This document shows, piece after piece, positions 41,501 through 49,117 of a stretch of 49,462 nucleotides of DNA. This DNA is from a virus. The number at the start of each line of letters is the position of its first letter. Positions within the stretch are counted from its first letter, which is position 1. The notes under the pieces were generated by a model. The model saw only the letters and a program-made list of their open reading frames with translations. It was not told the origin of the DNA and searched no databases. The translations under genes and the position numbers were made by a program. The DNA lies in the IMG/VR virus record IMGVR_UViG_3300017762_002752, positions 1-49,462 of that record; one strand, written 5' to 3'.

Positions 41501-42220
41501 ATTTGGAACGCTACAAGCTCATTTAATATTAACGGTAACACATCAGTAGGTTATGGTACATCAGGATCTGCAAGTTACGTAAGATTGTATACAGGTTCAA
41601 GTGGTAGTGGTGGTATATATTTACAGAACGGTTCACTTGCAACAGATAAGAGAAACTTATATGATAACGACTATCATAAGTTTAGAACACAGAACGGTGT
41701 ATCACTAGCACCTGTCGAAGCATCACAAATTGTTACAACAGCATTAACAACTGGTGGTAATACTACAGCAGGTACAGTAACAGGACGTTGGACATTAACA
41801 GGAACAACTCCAAGTGAATCAAGGTTTGAAGCAACTTATGCAGCTGACCTTGCAGAATACTACGAAGGTGACAAGGAATACGAAGTCGGAACAGTGTTAG
41901 TATTTGGTGGTGACAAGGAAGTTACAACTTCTAATAAAACAGGAGATCCAAAAGTAGCAGGTGTTGTTTCAGATAGAGCAGCATATGTTATGTACGCAGG
42001 TTGTCCTGGATTTAAAAATCTTGTTGCACTGCAAGGTAGAGTACCTTGTAAAGTAGTTGGCAAGATTGAAAAAGGTGATTTAATTGTGTGTGCAGGCATA
42101 CATGGTGTTGGTACAGTAGCTAATAGCGATGTACGAGCAGGTACAATTATTGGTAAAGCAATTGAAGCATATGATAGTGATCATATAGGCACAATTGAAG
42201 TAGCGGTAGGGAGAAACTAA
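35567..42220 (+). CDS. Giant tail-fibre/adhesin protein with C-terminal peptidase-G2-like domain
   Basis: A 2217-residue structural protein. Residues 1-40 carry the shared attachment-type motif (IGNDGTGDSIRDSF...NDNF). Residues about 270-440 hold Gly-rich beta repeats. Around 640-700 a CKRDVGLIIDAMIFDLKYGG helix is typical of marine myovirus fibres. Four copies of a roughly 75-residue beta module (FCCH-like: AVIT, H, G, TTTG.LP, Y) lie at about 910-990, 1234-1304, 1308-1378 and 1411-1491. The C-terminal 120 residues (DLAEYYEGDKEYEVG to GTIEVAVGRN) resemble an intramolecular-chaperone/peptidase G2 domain that is cut off after trimerisation. It probably binds the host surface. The first gene of the structural operon, it has a late promoter and GGAG site. 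Confidence 0.88.
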   Translation: MARKIVDIGAIGNDGTGDSIRDSFRKTNDNFKELYSSLGLGEKLTFIALDDTPTTFLGQEGAVLAVNPTTDGLQFKQITAGLGITVDDTSNSNQIIVATEFSEISGDPSPQLGGNLSVASGGNTYRIKDMNTPVSDDEAANKEYVDTKISRAGVDAIDPSTGNPNVAFGTMTGPLILSRSPEPSDDELYDGLIAATKQYVDNASFGSKVNLYVATSGQDERVGVSEELQGRALAYAYKTIEAALKRAEEIVLESLDDIGPYKKQLTFNNGSGTVTLAQIDTSPSSGAGFVGSARMSVDTITMNASGANYQAGDIITLQGGTGSNATIEVLSTATTPGAITTFKLVAQGDYTVLPGTSGVVTTSDSTFGIGATFDVTYKVNGVDISSGGNSYSLVSVRVVGTGATGSFGTAVISGGVITGIDIADAGSGFTTVGTVQVDLPRFLLKTDGYRTDYTGDVLTDTPVAFRTRDIREGLHLRGETSGALAQILAHDGSLDSNGNEIFDVDIKYGTFLIDEPISYGDITNQVQIAVLVESGIYQENYPLKVPQNVAIIGDEFRRVLIKPKPGTSSSPWAFQKFRRDTNIDGLTTATQLYGHHYLSDSTQPVYPKIDNKGAYRKSAALLKLNKSFIQNEVVDWIDTQIAGNIAPFTNTYTYIKTQCKRDVGLIIDAMIFDLKYGGYNRTISAGLKYYQTASGRKAITTQLSQTIAGLERAQLAIDYVVQNLALPGTVTTALQIIDTSFTAETGTQAVVAELFDAIEDVIDGSGSVNYPEENDKLDVFLMNDANIIRAVTGQGHGGFMMVLDPEGQILAKSPYCQESASFSKSKNAQTFAGGMFVDGFAGNLQFRHASSTSPTRIEVTGLDRTPQLPCSFIVDDTVFRVNYVRDFVFNKNGSSASFILDETTPFTRTAGPVTATITNANPAVITSSAHKLQEGAVVRFTTTGALPTGLVVGTDYFVSGVNLTTNTFQVSTSLGGLSVATTSAGSGTHSIERIYEVLMPGNRSMLSNDFTQVADMGYGLLATNGGLTEAVSMFTYYCYASYMSLNGAQIRSVGGSSAHGIYALVADGSDPLEVPTPTSLYNDLAQTVYSYFPSAGFANTQGGLFLYVDGYDYTPLNNSELEVDHGNVIYRYPVTSVSTNDLPAGVAKLNLTSDSTGNFDGLFAVIPDNAKMSLRSNSQVMLTGELVDVATRPSTGLILQEYTDVYRVLQFESSADSRGNYEVEFTAAAPGVGTFLATITATTATTNVATFSQNHGLIIGDTIVPRSTANGITASTTYHVISVPKYDQVVLSTSAGGAALVLTTGTPTIKCVVPHKQLFNYRLSFTSTGTLPAGITSGETYWVREENLTATNFELSSAINGSTPVTTTDTGTGTHSAIIEGLTVTTLRENYNYIDLTLYKPGEAKAGTTETCTISVASPAVITKTTHNFTQGDPIVFTTTGSLPTGINTSTHYFVHTVLDANTFTISVAYPTLSGAVQVDTTGVQSGTHSYYTPTGAVGDSSFAIVAVAPQERSRVQGSTFNFNGEVYVIDLFEDETVVGNPWARITLDRPLVDSLTQYEASYTVKSAVARGTDGANGKLTIRISLTRVTSHDLLEIGTGSYADTNYPTEIYGPSVNAFNPDTETDERNVGRVFYVTTDQFGNFNVGPFFRVDQGTGQVTFSAAIALSNLDGIGFKRGVPVSEFSTDSGMTDNAVDTVPTENATRLYIERRLGTTHGGAPVTSANLIPPISGGFMALDGSLAMKGPIDQGGFKLINVGDPTQPQDVVNLRNLTFGNLQEFTLSNLEANDILVFTGNNNDAINASVVGDIALGIDSTANTIDAQIQPGVIDNADVNASAAIEQSKLNMSDAQVRANDTGITQADKGIAAFDNTFFTVTNGWVTLTDGTITKAKLENVTGKSVLGNNLLSASAPADILMTTVVDQGGSVKKTQFSTTGFLRRTSSSSNTADVDYGIIEATANATASQLVQRDSNADASARIWNATSSFNINGNTSVGYGTSGSASYVRLYTGSSGSGGIYLQNGSLATDKRNLYDNDYHKFRTQNGVSLAPVEASQIVTTALTTGGNTTAGTVTGRWTLTGTTPSESRFEATYAADLAEYYEGDKEYEVGTVLVFGGDKEVTTSNKTGDPKVAGVVSDRAAYVMYAGCPGFKNLVALQGRVPCKVVGKIEKGDLIVCAGIHGVGTVANSDVRAGTIIGKAIEAYDSDHIGTIEVAVGRN

Positions 42221-44466
42221 TGGCATATAATACAAACATAACGCCAGGTAATCCACCACTTTTATGGGATAAGTTTAAAAGTGCATTAGATGAAGTCAAT
42301 GCAAACTTTGTAACTATCGGTGCAACACTTGCAGGTGGCGAACAAAAAACAATTACTAATACGACCCAAGCAAGTCCTGTTGTAGTTACAACTTCAACAG
42401 CACACGGACTTACTGACGGACAACGTGTAACTATTACAGATGTAGTAGGTATGACACAACTAAATGGTAATACTTATTATGCGGATGTACTAACCAGTAA
42501 CACTTTTGCTCTTTACACAGATGCAGGAATTAGTTCAGCAGTTAATGGCACAGGCTTTACTGCATATGCATCAGGTGGTAAAACACAAGGACTAAATGAA
42601 TTTAGTACACTTAACTTAGAAGCACTTACAACTTCTGTTAAGCCAGCAGACGATGCACAAAAAGTTTTAGGTGATGCTACACATAAATGGAAAGAAGTAC
42701 ACGTTGCTGAAACACTAGCGACAGCAGGTAATGAAGACAACGGATTGTATTTAGGTACAGCACATGTTAAAGGCGAAAGCGGTAAAGTTGATTTACCATT
42801 TGGTTCAACTATTAACGGTGACTTAATTATTGATCCAGAAAAAAGATATTTCAGATACATCAACTTAGATGATGGCGACATTGTTGAAGCTGATCATACA
42901 AATGATACTTTATCATTTTACGGTGGTACTGGTGTACAACTAGTAGCAGGAAGTGATGCAGACAGTATTACATTTATTAACGATGGTGTAACACAAGCAA
43001 TTGCAAGTACAGGTATTACAGTTAGTTCAGCGACAGGCAATGTAACATTCACTAACACAGGTGTTACATCTGCACAAAACACAACTAACATTCCTGGCAG
43101 AGCAACAGGAAGAACACCAGGCGAAGGTGTTACTGTTAGTTCAACAACAGGTGCTGTGCAGTTTACTAACACAGGTGTGTTAGAAGTACAACAAGGTTTT
43201 GGTATTACAGTTTCAACAGATCCTGCAACAGGTGTTGTGACTGTTTCAAACGGTGCTCCGGCAGTTCCAACATTCCAACAGATTGCTGTTGATGGACAAA
43301 CAAGTTTAGCAGCAGATAGTACTGCTGATATTTTAACGTTTGAACCTGGTTACGGTATTGGTATTACACTTGATTCACCCAACGATAAGATTACTATTGC
43401 AGTTGATTCGAAGATTGATATTACAGGATCAGTGTTTGCAGACGACTCAGGATTACTAGTTGACGGTGTTGAAGGTAAGATTGTTGGTGCAGTAGATACA
43501 ACAAGTTTAAGAACAAGTGAATCAAAAATTGCACTTGGTTCAAGTGCAGGTGAAACAAACCAAGGCAGTGATGCAATAGCCATTGGCGAACAGGCCGGCC
43601 AAACAAACCAAGGTGAAGATGCCGTGGCAATTGGCGACGAAGCAGGTCAAAACAATCAAGGTGCAAATGCAATTGCAATTGGATATCAAGCAGGTGAAGA
43701 GAACCAAGTTTCAAATGCAATTGCAATTGGTAATCAAGCAGGTGAAACAACACAAGGTTCGGCTGCAATAGCAATTGGATACCGTGCAGGTGAACTTACC
43801 CAACTCGGAGGATCAGTTGCAATTGGCTATCAAGCAGGATATAATTCACAAGCCGAAGAAGCAGTAGCAATCGGCCATCAAGCAGGTGAAACAAACCAGG
43901 CGGCATCATCAATTGCAATTGGTGACGAAGCGGGTCAATCAGGCCAAGGCGGAAATGCAATCGCAATTGGTGAAAGAGCCGGTCACTTAAATCAACACGC
44001 AAATACAATTGTGATTAATGCCCAAACAGAGACTGAATTAAACACAACTCAAACAGGCGAGTTTATAGTTAAACCAGTTAGAAATGCAGTTGGTACAACT
44101 ATGCTAATGTACAATGCTACAACAGGCGAAGTATCGTACACAGGAAGTCCTGTAACTGACATTAAAGGTAGTGTGTTTGGCGATGATAGTACATTACTAA
44201 TAGACGCTGTTAGCAGCACAATACCAGCAGCAGTGCTAAATGGTACTGCAACTATTGATATTAGAGGTTCAGTATTTGGTGATGACTCTTCTGTAGTAAT
44301 TGATGGTGCAACAGGCACAGTTACAGGTAAGATTGCACCGAACAGTGCTGCTCCAGGTTCAGAAACAGAAGCAGCAGAAGTTGGCGAAATTAGAGTTGAT
44401 GACAGTTATGTCTATGTCCGCAAGAGTACGGGCTGGGGCAGAATTGCAATCGGCGGTTGGGTATAG
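42220..44466 (+). CDS. Tail-fibre protein with YadA-head-like repeats
   Basis: A 748-residue protein. A short attachment-type start (residues 15-35) is followed by one FCCH-like module near 45-115 (TASPVVV..., H, Y, FTAY). Beta-rich repeats come next, then ten 16-residue units of the type IAIGxQAGxxNQ (43528-44007), as in trimeric left-handed beta-roll heads of YadA-like adhesins. The phrase GSVFxDDS occurs three times (about 406, 649 and 683). The ATG overlaps the upstream stop (TAATG). It is likely a second host-binding fibre or a partner of the giant fibre. Confidence 0.85.
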   Translation: MAYNTNITPGNPPLLWDKFKSALDEVNANFVTIGATLAGGEQKTITNTTQASPVVVTTSTAHGLTDGQRVTITDVVGMTQLNGNTYYADVLTSNTFALYTDAGISSAVNGTGFTAYASGGKTQGLNEFSTLNLEALTTSVKPADDAQKVLGDATHKWKEVHVAETLATAGNEDNGLYLGTAHVKGESGKVDLPFGSTINGDLIIDPEKRYFRYINLDDGDIVEADHTNDTLSFYGGTGVQLVAGSDADSITFINDGVTQAIASTGITVSSATGNVTFTNTGVTSAQNTTNIPGRATGRTPGEGVTVSSTTGAVQFTNTGVLEVQQGFGITVSTDPATGVVTVSNGAPAVPTFQQIAVDGQTSLAADSTADILTFEPGYGIGITLDSPNDKITIAVDSKIDITGSVFADDSGLLVDGVEGKIVGAVDTTSLRTSESKIALGSSAGETNQGSDAIAIGEQAGQTNQGEDAVAIGDEAGQNNQGANAIAIGYQAGEENQVSNAIAIGNQAGETTQGSAAIAIGYRAGELTQLGGSVAIGYQAGYNSQAEEAVAIGHQAGETNQAASSIAIGDEAGQSGQGGNAIAIGERAGHLNQHANTIVINAQTETELNTTQTGEFIVKPVRNAVGTTMLMYNATTGEVSYTGSPVTDIKGSVFGDDSTLLIDAVSSTIPAAVLNGTATIDIRGSVFGDDSSVVIDGATGTVTGKIAPNSAAPGSETEAAEVGEIRVDDSYVYVRKSTGWGRIAIGGWV
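43528..44007 (+). repeat. Ten tandem 48-bp units encoding YadA-head-like 16-residue repeats
   Basis: Units start with (I/V)A(I/L)G and end with a small residue before the next one. Codons vary between units while the AIG...AG core is kept, so selection is on the protein. An eleventh partial unit (IVINAQ) follows. Confidence 0.9.
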
Positions 44467-44476
44467 GAGCGGATAG

Positions 44477-44731
44477 ATGGCAAAACTTACAGTAAACATT
44501 GGAACATCCGCAAACGATAGAACAGGCGATACTCTACGTGGGGCGTTTGAAAAAATTAATTCTAACTTTACAGAATTATATGTTGGGCCACCACAACTAA
44601 CACAGACTGAAGTAGATGCACTTACACCAGTGTTAGGTATGATGATCTATAATACAACAACAGGAAAGTTTCAAGGATACGCTGCTGATGCAAACGGTGA
44701 CAGTACAGCAGGCTGGGCGGATCTACATTAG
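44477..44731 (+). CDS. Small fibre-associated protein with shared N-terminal motif
   Basis: An 84-residue protein. Residues 1-36 repeat the attachment-type motif (VNIGTSANDRTGDTLRGAF...NSNFTELY) almost as in the giant fibre. The rest is a short domain with GMMIYNTTTGKFQGY and a Trp near the end, a pattern often seen in fibre tips and collagen-like phage proteins. An AGGAGCGG site precedes the ATG. It may be a minimal adaptor carrying the attachment motif and a small beta domain (inference). Confidence 0.7.
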   Translation: MAKLTVNIGTSANDRTGDTLRGAFEKINSNFTELYVGPPQLTQTEVDALTPVLGMMIYNTTTGKFQGYAADANGDSTAGWADLH

Positions 44732-44740
44732 GAGTGACAA

Positions 44741-45316
44741 ATGGCAGTACAATTAATAAACATAGGTAATATTGTAAACGATGGGCTAGGTGACGATCTA
44801 CGAACAGCGTTCCAGAAAGTCAATACAAACTTCTCTACACTAGAAGCAGAACTAACAATTACAGCAACCAATACAGGTGCTAATGGTGTTAGTGTGTTTG
44901 CAGATAAAGTTGGTTCGAACTTAAACTTTAGAAAATTAGTAGCTGGCGCTAAAATGCAACTTGATGAAGGTCCTGAGGCAATTATAGTTGCTAGTACAGC
45001 ACCAGATGCATTTACAAGAATTGATACAGACAGTGGTAGTATGTTGGCAAACGTGCATCAACAAATTACTCTAGAAGGTACTAGTGCGCCACAATCAGAA
45101 AACGGTTTCAAAGATATTGAAGTTACCGCTGTAGGTAGTACTATTAAATTTAAAACTATTGTACCTGTAACTGAGTACTTAACAACATACGATTTCGGAC
45201 CTGTTGGAGCTTCAGGATTTGAAAATGCCATACAATTAGCACTGCAAGGATCTAACATTGATTTTGGTACACTAACGTATGATTCAGGAATCAATTTAGA
45301 TGTTGGCGGCATATAG
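44741..45316 (+). CDS. Fibre/baseplate-associated structural protein with shared N-terminal motif
   Basis: A 191-residue protein. The N-terminus (INIGNIVNDGLGDDLRTAF...NTNF) is again the attachment-type motif. The remainder is beta-rich, with a hydrophobic C-terminal region (LTYDSGINLDVGGI). An AGGAG site lies before the ATG, and gaps to both neighbours are about 10-14 bases, consistent with one structural transcript. The exact position in the virion is unknown. Confidence 0.7.
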   Translation: MAVQLINIGNIVNDGLGDDLRTAFQKVNTNFSTLEAELTITATNTGANGVSVFADKVGSNLNFRKLVAGAKMQLDEGPEAIIVASTAPDAFTRIDTDSGSMLANVHQQITLEGTSAPQSENGFKDIEVTAVGSTIKFKTIVPVTEYLTTYDFGPVGASGFENAIQLALQGSNIDFGTLTYDSGINLDVGGI

Positions 45317-45330
45317 GGAGCGAAGTCTAA

Positions 45331-47805
45331 ATGGCAATTACTTGGATAACGCCAGCAGGAGACTTAGGTACTTTCGAAGAAAGGATCACAGTCAACATTC
45401 CAATAGAGGCATCTACAGATACTTCTAACCCAATCACATTTTCTATAATTGCTGGTACACTTCCTACAGGCTGTGTATTATCCGATGGTGTCATCAAAGG
45501 TGCGCCTGGAGAAGTTACAAAACATACAACTAAGAAATTTGTTATTAGAGCAGATGACACTACTGGTGGCTGTATGGATAGAACATTTAGTATGTCAATT
45601 ACTGGTGCAGACTTTCCAGAATGGATTACAGAAAGAGGATATTTAAATGTCGGGCTTGGCGAAGCATACTTTGCACTTGACGATTCTAAGATAGATTTTC
45701 AATTACAAGCAACAGACAAAGATATTACAGCAGGGGAGGTTCTAAGCTATTATTTGGTGCCTAACAGCGGTCTTTTACCTCCTGGCTTGTCATTGTCCCA
45801 AACAGGAAAGATCAGCGGTTTTACGGAGCCTGTGCAGGCTGTAGAGTACAATGCAGCTAACACTGGTGCATACGATACACATTCTTTTGATACTGTTCCT
45901 CTCGATATTGCAAAAAATACATCAACAGGGTTTGATACGTACTTTTACGACACACAACGATTTGACTATGCAGAAGGAAGTCAGATACCTAGAAAGTTAA
46001 GTAGAGAATATACTTTTAGTATTGCAGTCACTGACGGCATTAACGCTATACATAGAACATTTAAAATTTATGTTGTTACTGAAGAATTTTTAAAAGCAGA
46101 TAACACATTACTACAAGTTGATACAAATTTATTCCAAGCAGACAACAGTGGTAACAGACAACCGTTATGGATCACAGATCCTTACTTAGGTAGGTATAGA
46201 GCAAATAACTTTGTAACTATTGCATTAGATGTTTACGATCCACCTACGTTGTCAGGTACAATAACTTATTTCTTGGTTGATAATAATCCAGACGGTACTG
46301 CAAGTGCTATACCACCTGGACTTACACTTGACACAGTAACAGGTGACCTTTCTGGTAAAGTTCCTTATCAAGCAGCAGTAACTAAAAACTATCAGTTCAC
46401 CATGAGAGCTGTAAACTTTCCTGCAAACTTAGCAACAATTAATTACACACTTGTAGGTGATTGGAGTAGCACTAGAATTTATAATGTTAATGAAGCAATT
46501 GTTTATGATGGTATTATATACATTGCTACTGTGCAAAACCAAAACAGATTGCCTACAGATAGTGATTTTTGGGTACCAGGTGTTTCAACAGTTGAAAGAA
46601 CATTCAATGTAGATATTATTGGTGACATCGAAAGTTCGATTGAATGGATAACTCCTTCAGACAGAGGAAGTATTAAACCCAATGAGCCTAGTAACTTATA
46701 CGTCGAAGCAAAAAGTTTACTGTACGGCGGTAGAATATTATATACATTAGAGAGCGGAAAGTTACCTGAAGGTTTAGAATTTTTGCCTACAGGACTTATA
46801 CAAGGTAAAGTAAAACAATTTGAAGACAATAAAGGGTTAGGCTTAACTAGATTTTATGAAAAAGATAGTGCTGGCGAAGATTCTTCAACTCGTTCTAAAA
46901 ATTTTAGTTTAGTATTTGATCAAGAAAGAACATCGTTTGACAAAGAGTTTAAGTTTACAATAAAAGCCCAAGACGGTGCAAACTTTGCTGAAGCATTAAG
47001 AGAGTTTAAAATAAAAGTTGTTGCTGATAATCAAACAGTATTCTCAAACATACTTGTTAGAGCATTACAAACGAAAGAGAAAAGATTATCATGGTTTAAC
47101 TTTATTACCGACTCTACTGTTTTTAAACCTGATGACATATATCGTTATGGTGATAAAAATTACGGAGTACAAAGTGAACTAACAGCATTACTATTTGCAG
47201 GTATTGAAAGTAATACAGCACAAACGTTTGTTTCTGCAATGGGCCAAAATCACTATAACAAACGCTTTACGTTTGGCGATGTTAAAAAAGCAGTAGCTAA
47301 AGATCCAACTACACAATCAACTTTATATGAAGTTGTCTATGTTGATCTAATTGACGATCTTGAAAAGAACGGTAAAAGCATATCACAAGTAATAGAACTA
47401 AAAGACAATATTAACAGTAAAATTATTGTTAGTTACGACAGTATTAGCATTGATAGCGATATTCCGTTAGTTAGTGATTCAGATCATCAAAGAATTTTTC
47501 CTAATTCAGTAAATAACATGAGAAAGAGAATACAAACTGTTGGGGAAAGAGACAGAGAGTTTTTGCCTTTATGGATGAGAAGTATCCAAGAAACAAAGAC
47601 TTATGAACTTGGATTTACCAAAGCACTAGTATTGTGTTATACAAAACCAGGGAAGGCCGACAGTATTTTAGCTAGAATCAAGCAAAAAGCGTTTGATTTT
47701 AAGTCTATTAACTTTGTTGCAGATCGCTATATAATAGATATAGTTGACGGACAAATTGAGGATAAATACTTTGTATTCCCGCAACGTGGAGAAAAGAAAC
47801 CGTGA
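45331..47805 (+). CDS. Ig-like (He_PIG-type) structural protein with carbohydrate-binding-like insert
   Basis: An 824-residue protein. It opens with a putative Ig-like module (ITFSIIAGTLPTG...G.I.G), and related Y.L..G.LPPGL...TG.ISG modules recur near 140-170, 310-345 and 470-500. These match the putative Ig (He_PIG) family. At about 375-417 lies a Trp/Tyr-rich stretch (W...Y....AIVYDG..YIA.........FW) resembling CBM5/12 carbohydrate-binding domains. The last 250 residues have no repeat and may attach to the baseplate. It probably contacts host glycans. It overlaps the next gene by 4 bases. Confidence 0.8.
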   Translation: MAITWITPAGDLGTFEERITVNIPIEASTDTSNPITFSIIAGTLPTGCVLSDGVIKGAPGEVTKHTTKKFVIRADDTTGGCMDRTFSMSITGADFPEWITERGYLNVGLGEAYFALDDSKIDFQLQATDKDITAGEVLSYYLVPNSGLLPPGLSLSQTGKISGFTEPVQAVEYNAANTGAYDTHSFDTVPLDIAKNTSTGFDTYFYDTQRFDYAEGSQIPRKLSREYTFSIAVTDGINAIHRTFKIYVVTEEFLKADNTLLQVDTNLFQADNSGNRQPLWITDPYLGRYRANNFVTIALDVYDPPTLSGTITYFLVDNNPDGTASAIPPGLTLDTVTGDLSGKVPYQAAVTKNYQFTMRAVNFPANLATINYTLVGDWSSTRIYNVNEAIVYDGIIYIATVQNQNRLPTDSDFWVPGVSTVERTFNVDIIGDIESSIEWITPSDRGSIKPNEPSNLYVEAKSLLYGGRILYTLESGKLPEGLEFLPTGLIQGKVKQFEDNKGLGLTRFYEKDSAGEDSSTRSKNFSLVFDQERTSFDKEFKFTIKAQDGANFAEALREFKIKVVADNQTVFSNILVRALQTKEKRLSWFNFITDSTVFKPDDIYRYGDKNYGVQSELTALLFAGIESNTAQTFVSAMGQNHYNKRFTFGDVKKAVAKDPTTQSTLYEVVYVDLIDDLEKNGKSISQVIELKDNINSKIIVSYDSISIDSDIPLVSDSDHQRIFPNSVNNMRKRIQTVGERDREFLPLWMRSIQETKTYELGFTKALVLCYTKPGKADSILARIKQKAFDFKSINFVADRYIIDIVDGQIEDKYFVFPQRGEKKP

Positions 47806-48416
47806 GTAATATAAATTATTTGAGCATAAACGAAAACTTTCCTGTAGCAGGTGCCGATAACGACACCCAAACATTCAGGGATAATTTCGATACTATTAAA
47901 ACAAGTTTAAACACAGCCAAGACTGAAATTACTAGTCTTGAGTCAACTGCCGCTAGATTATCCAATCCAGGCGGTGGGTCATACATTAATGACTTTCAAC
48001 TTAATCAAGTTACTAGAGCTGTTATGGCAAATAACAGAGATAAAACTAATAATTTGGGTACAGTACCACTTGTTGGCGGAACAACGACAGAAATTGATTA
48101 CCAAACTGGCTCTTATTTTATTATTAACGCATCATCTGCACTTAACTTACAGTTCACAAACTTTGCAGGAGATCCTGCAAATGGTGAAGAAACAACAGCA
48201 CAAGGTGGAGTAAGTAAAGTAACTTTGGAACTATACGCTTCAGGTGTTGGTGACAGAGCAGTAACATTTACAACTACAGGCGGCACTGTAATTAAGAAAG
48301 ATAGTGCTTTTCCAGCATCACTTACATTAACTTCTACCACAGATCCTGTGTTTATTGAAGTTTGGCGACACAGCCAAGAGTTCATTTACATGAGGCATTT
48401 GGGCACATTTAGTTAA
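47802..48416 (+). CDS. Small structural protein with diverged attachment motif
   Basis: A 204-residue protein starting at GTG 47802, overlapping the upstream stop. Residues 5-45 (LSINENFPVAGADNDTQTFRDNF then a helix) look like a diverged copy of the shared attachment motif. The C-terminal half is beta-rich (TLELYASGVGDRAVTF, then FIEVWRHSQEF). It is the last gene of the fibre/structural cluster. Virion location is unknown. Confidence 0.7.
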   Translation: MSNINYLSINENFPVAGADNDTQTFRDNFDTIKTSLNTAKTEITSLESTAARLSNPGGGSYINDFQLNQVTRAVMANNRDKTNNLGTVPLVGGTTTEIDYQTGSYFIINASSALNLQFTNFAGDPANGEETTAQGGVSKVTLELYASGVGDRAVTFTTTGGTVIKKDSAFPASLTLTSTTDPVFIEVWRHSQEFIYMRHLGTFS

Positions 48417-48417
48417 T

Positions 48418-48654
48418 ATGTTTCATCCATTAGAAGAAAACTTATCCGAAGTATCTACTAGTGATGTAGAGCTTAAACTAAGCGAATTGAACAAAAAATA
48501 TTACCAAGCCCAGCGTTTAGGGAACAATCAACTGTTGACACAACTTCAAACTTTTGTTACAATATATAGAAATGAACTACGTCAGAGAGCAATACAAGCA
48601 AAATTTGACGAAGAACAAGAGAAAGATTTGGATCAACTAATAAATGTGGACTGA
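48418..48654 (+). CDS. Small coiled-coil-like protein
   Basis: A 78-residue, almost entirely helical protein rich in Glu, Gln, Leu and Lys, without cysteines. It is likely a coiled coil. It begins 1 base after the previous stop and overlaps the next gene by 11 bases. A sigma70 promoter for downstream genes lies within it. Small proteins of this kind occur in other T4-like marine phages; function unknown. Confidence 0.6.
   Translation: MFHPLEENLSEVSTSDVELKLSELNKKYYQAQRLGNNQLLTQLQTFVTIYRNELRQRAIQAKFDEEQEKDLDQLINVD
48535..48563 (+). promoter_or_regulatory. Sigma70-type early promoter inside a gene
   Basis: TTGACA at 48535-48540, a 17-nt spacer, and TACAAT at 48558-48563. It would express the polymerase-like fragment, the next small gene and the GroES-like gene early. 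Confidence 0.75.
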
Positions 48655-49117
48655 GAATAATACTACTGATCAACTAATTAAAGGCATAGTTAAGTATGGC
48701 CCTGACATACTTGAGAACTGTGTGTGCAATGATGATCTAAGCAAATACAAAAATAAGATAGAAAAAGAGTTTCTTAACTATCCTCTTCCTAAACAATCAA
48801 TAGATTCTACCAATTGGTTCCTTCCTTACAAATATCAAGACATGGACATTAAGCAACATTTGTTAGCCAAATGTTCGAATGATACTGAGGTGGAACGTGT
48901 AAATATAGAACTAGCAGAGTATGAGAAGCGAGATTTATTTCCGCTACTCAAACAGATGGCATATATAATAGATACACTTAGAGAAAAGAATATTGTTTGG
49001 GGTGTTGGTAGAGGTAGTAGTGTTGCTAGTTTTGTACTCTATTTAATGGGGGTACACAAGGTAGATAGTATTAAATACAATATACCACTAAATGAATTCT
49101 TTAAAGGAGAAATATAA
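48644..49117 (+). CDS. DNA polymerase III alpha-like fragment (no catalytic aspartates)
   Basis: A 157-residue protein. Residues about 96-152 resemble the palm region of bacterial DnaE: an acidic helix, then WGVGRGSSVASFVLYLMG, then VDSIKYN...NEFF, matching the VGRGSGAGSLVAYL...DP...FERFL segment. The match stops just before the PDFDxDF segment that carries the catalytic Asp pair, so it cannot be a polymerase alone. The N-terminal 90 residues are unassigned. It overlaps the upstream gene by 11 bases and ends on the next start. It could be a decoy, a clamp- or template-binding remnant, or a different protein using the same fold. Confidence 0.65.
   Translation: MWTENNTTDQLIKGIVKYGPDILENCVCNDDLSKYKNKIEKEFLNYPLPKQSIDSTNWFLPYKYQDMDIKQHLLAKCSNDTEVERVNIELAEYEKRDLFPLLKQMAYIIDTLREKNIVWGVGRGSSVASFVLYLMGVHKVDSIKYNIPLNEFFKGEI

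Noticed and set aside
43528-44007. Evenly spaced 48-bp repeats as a possible CRISPR array
   Set aside because: Repeats are in frame, imperfect and encode an AIG...AG protein motif, with no constant repeat/variable spacer pattern.
35740-45560. Long antisense open frames under the fibre genes
   Set aside because: They mirror the Thr/Ala/Gly-rich repeats of the plus-strand proteins, have no ribosome sites or promoters, and give low-complexity translations.
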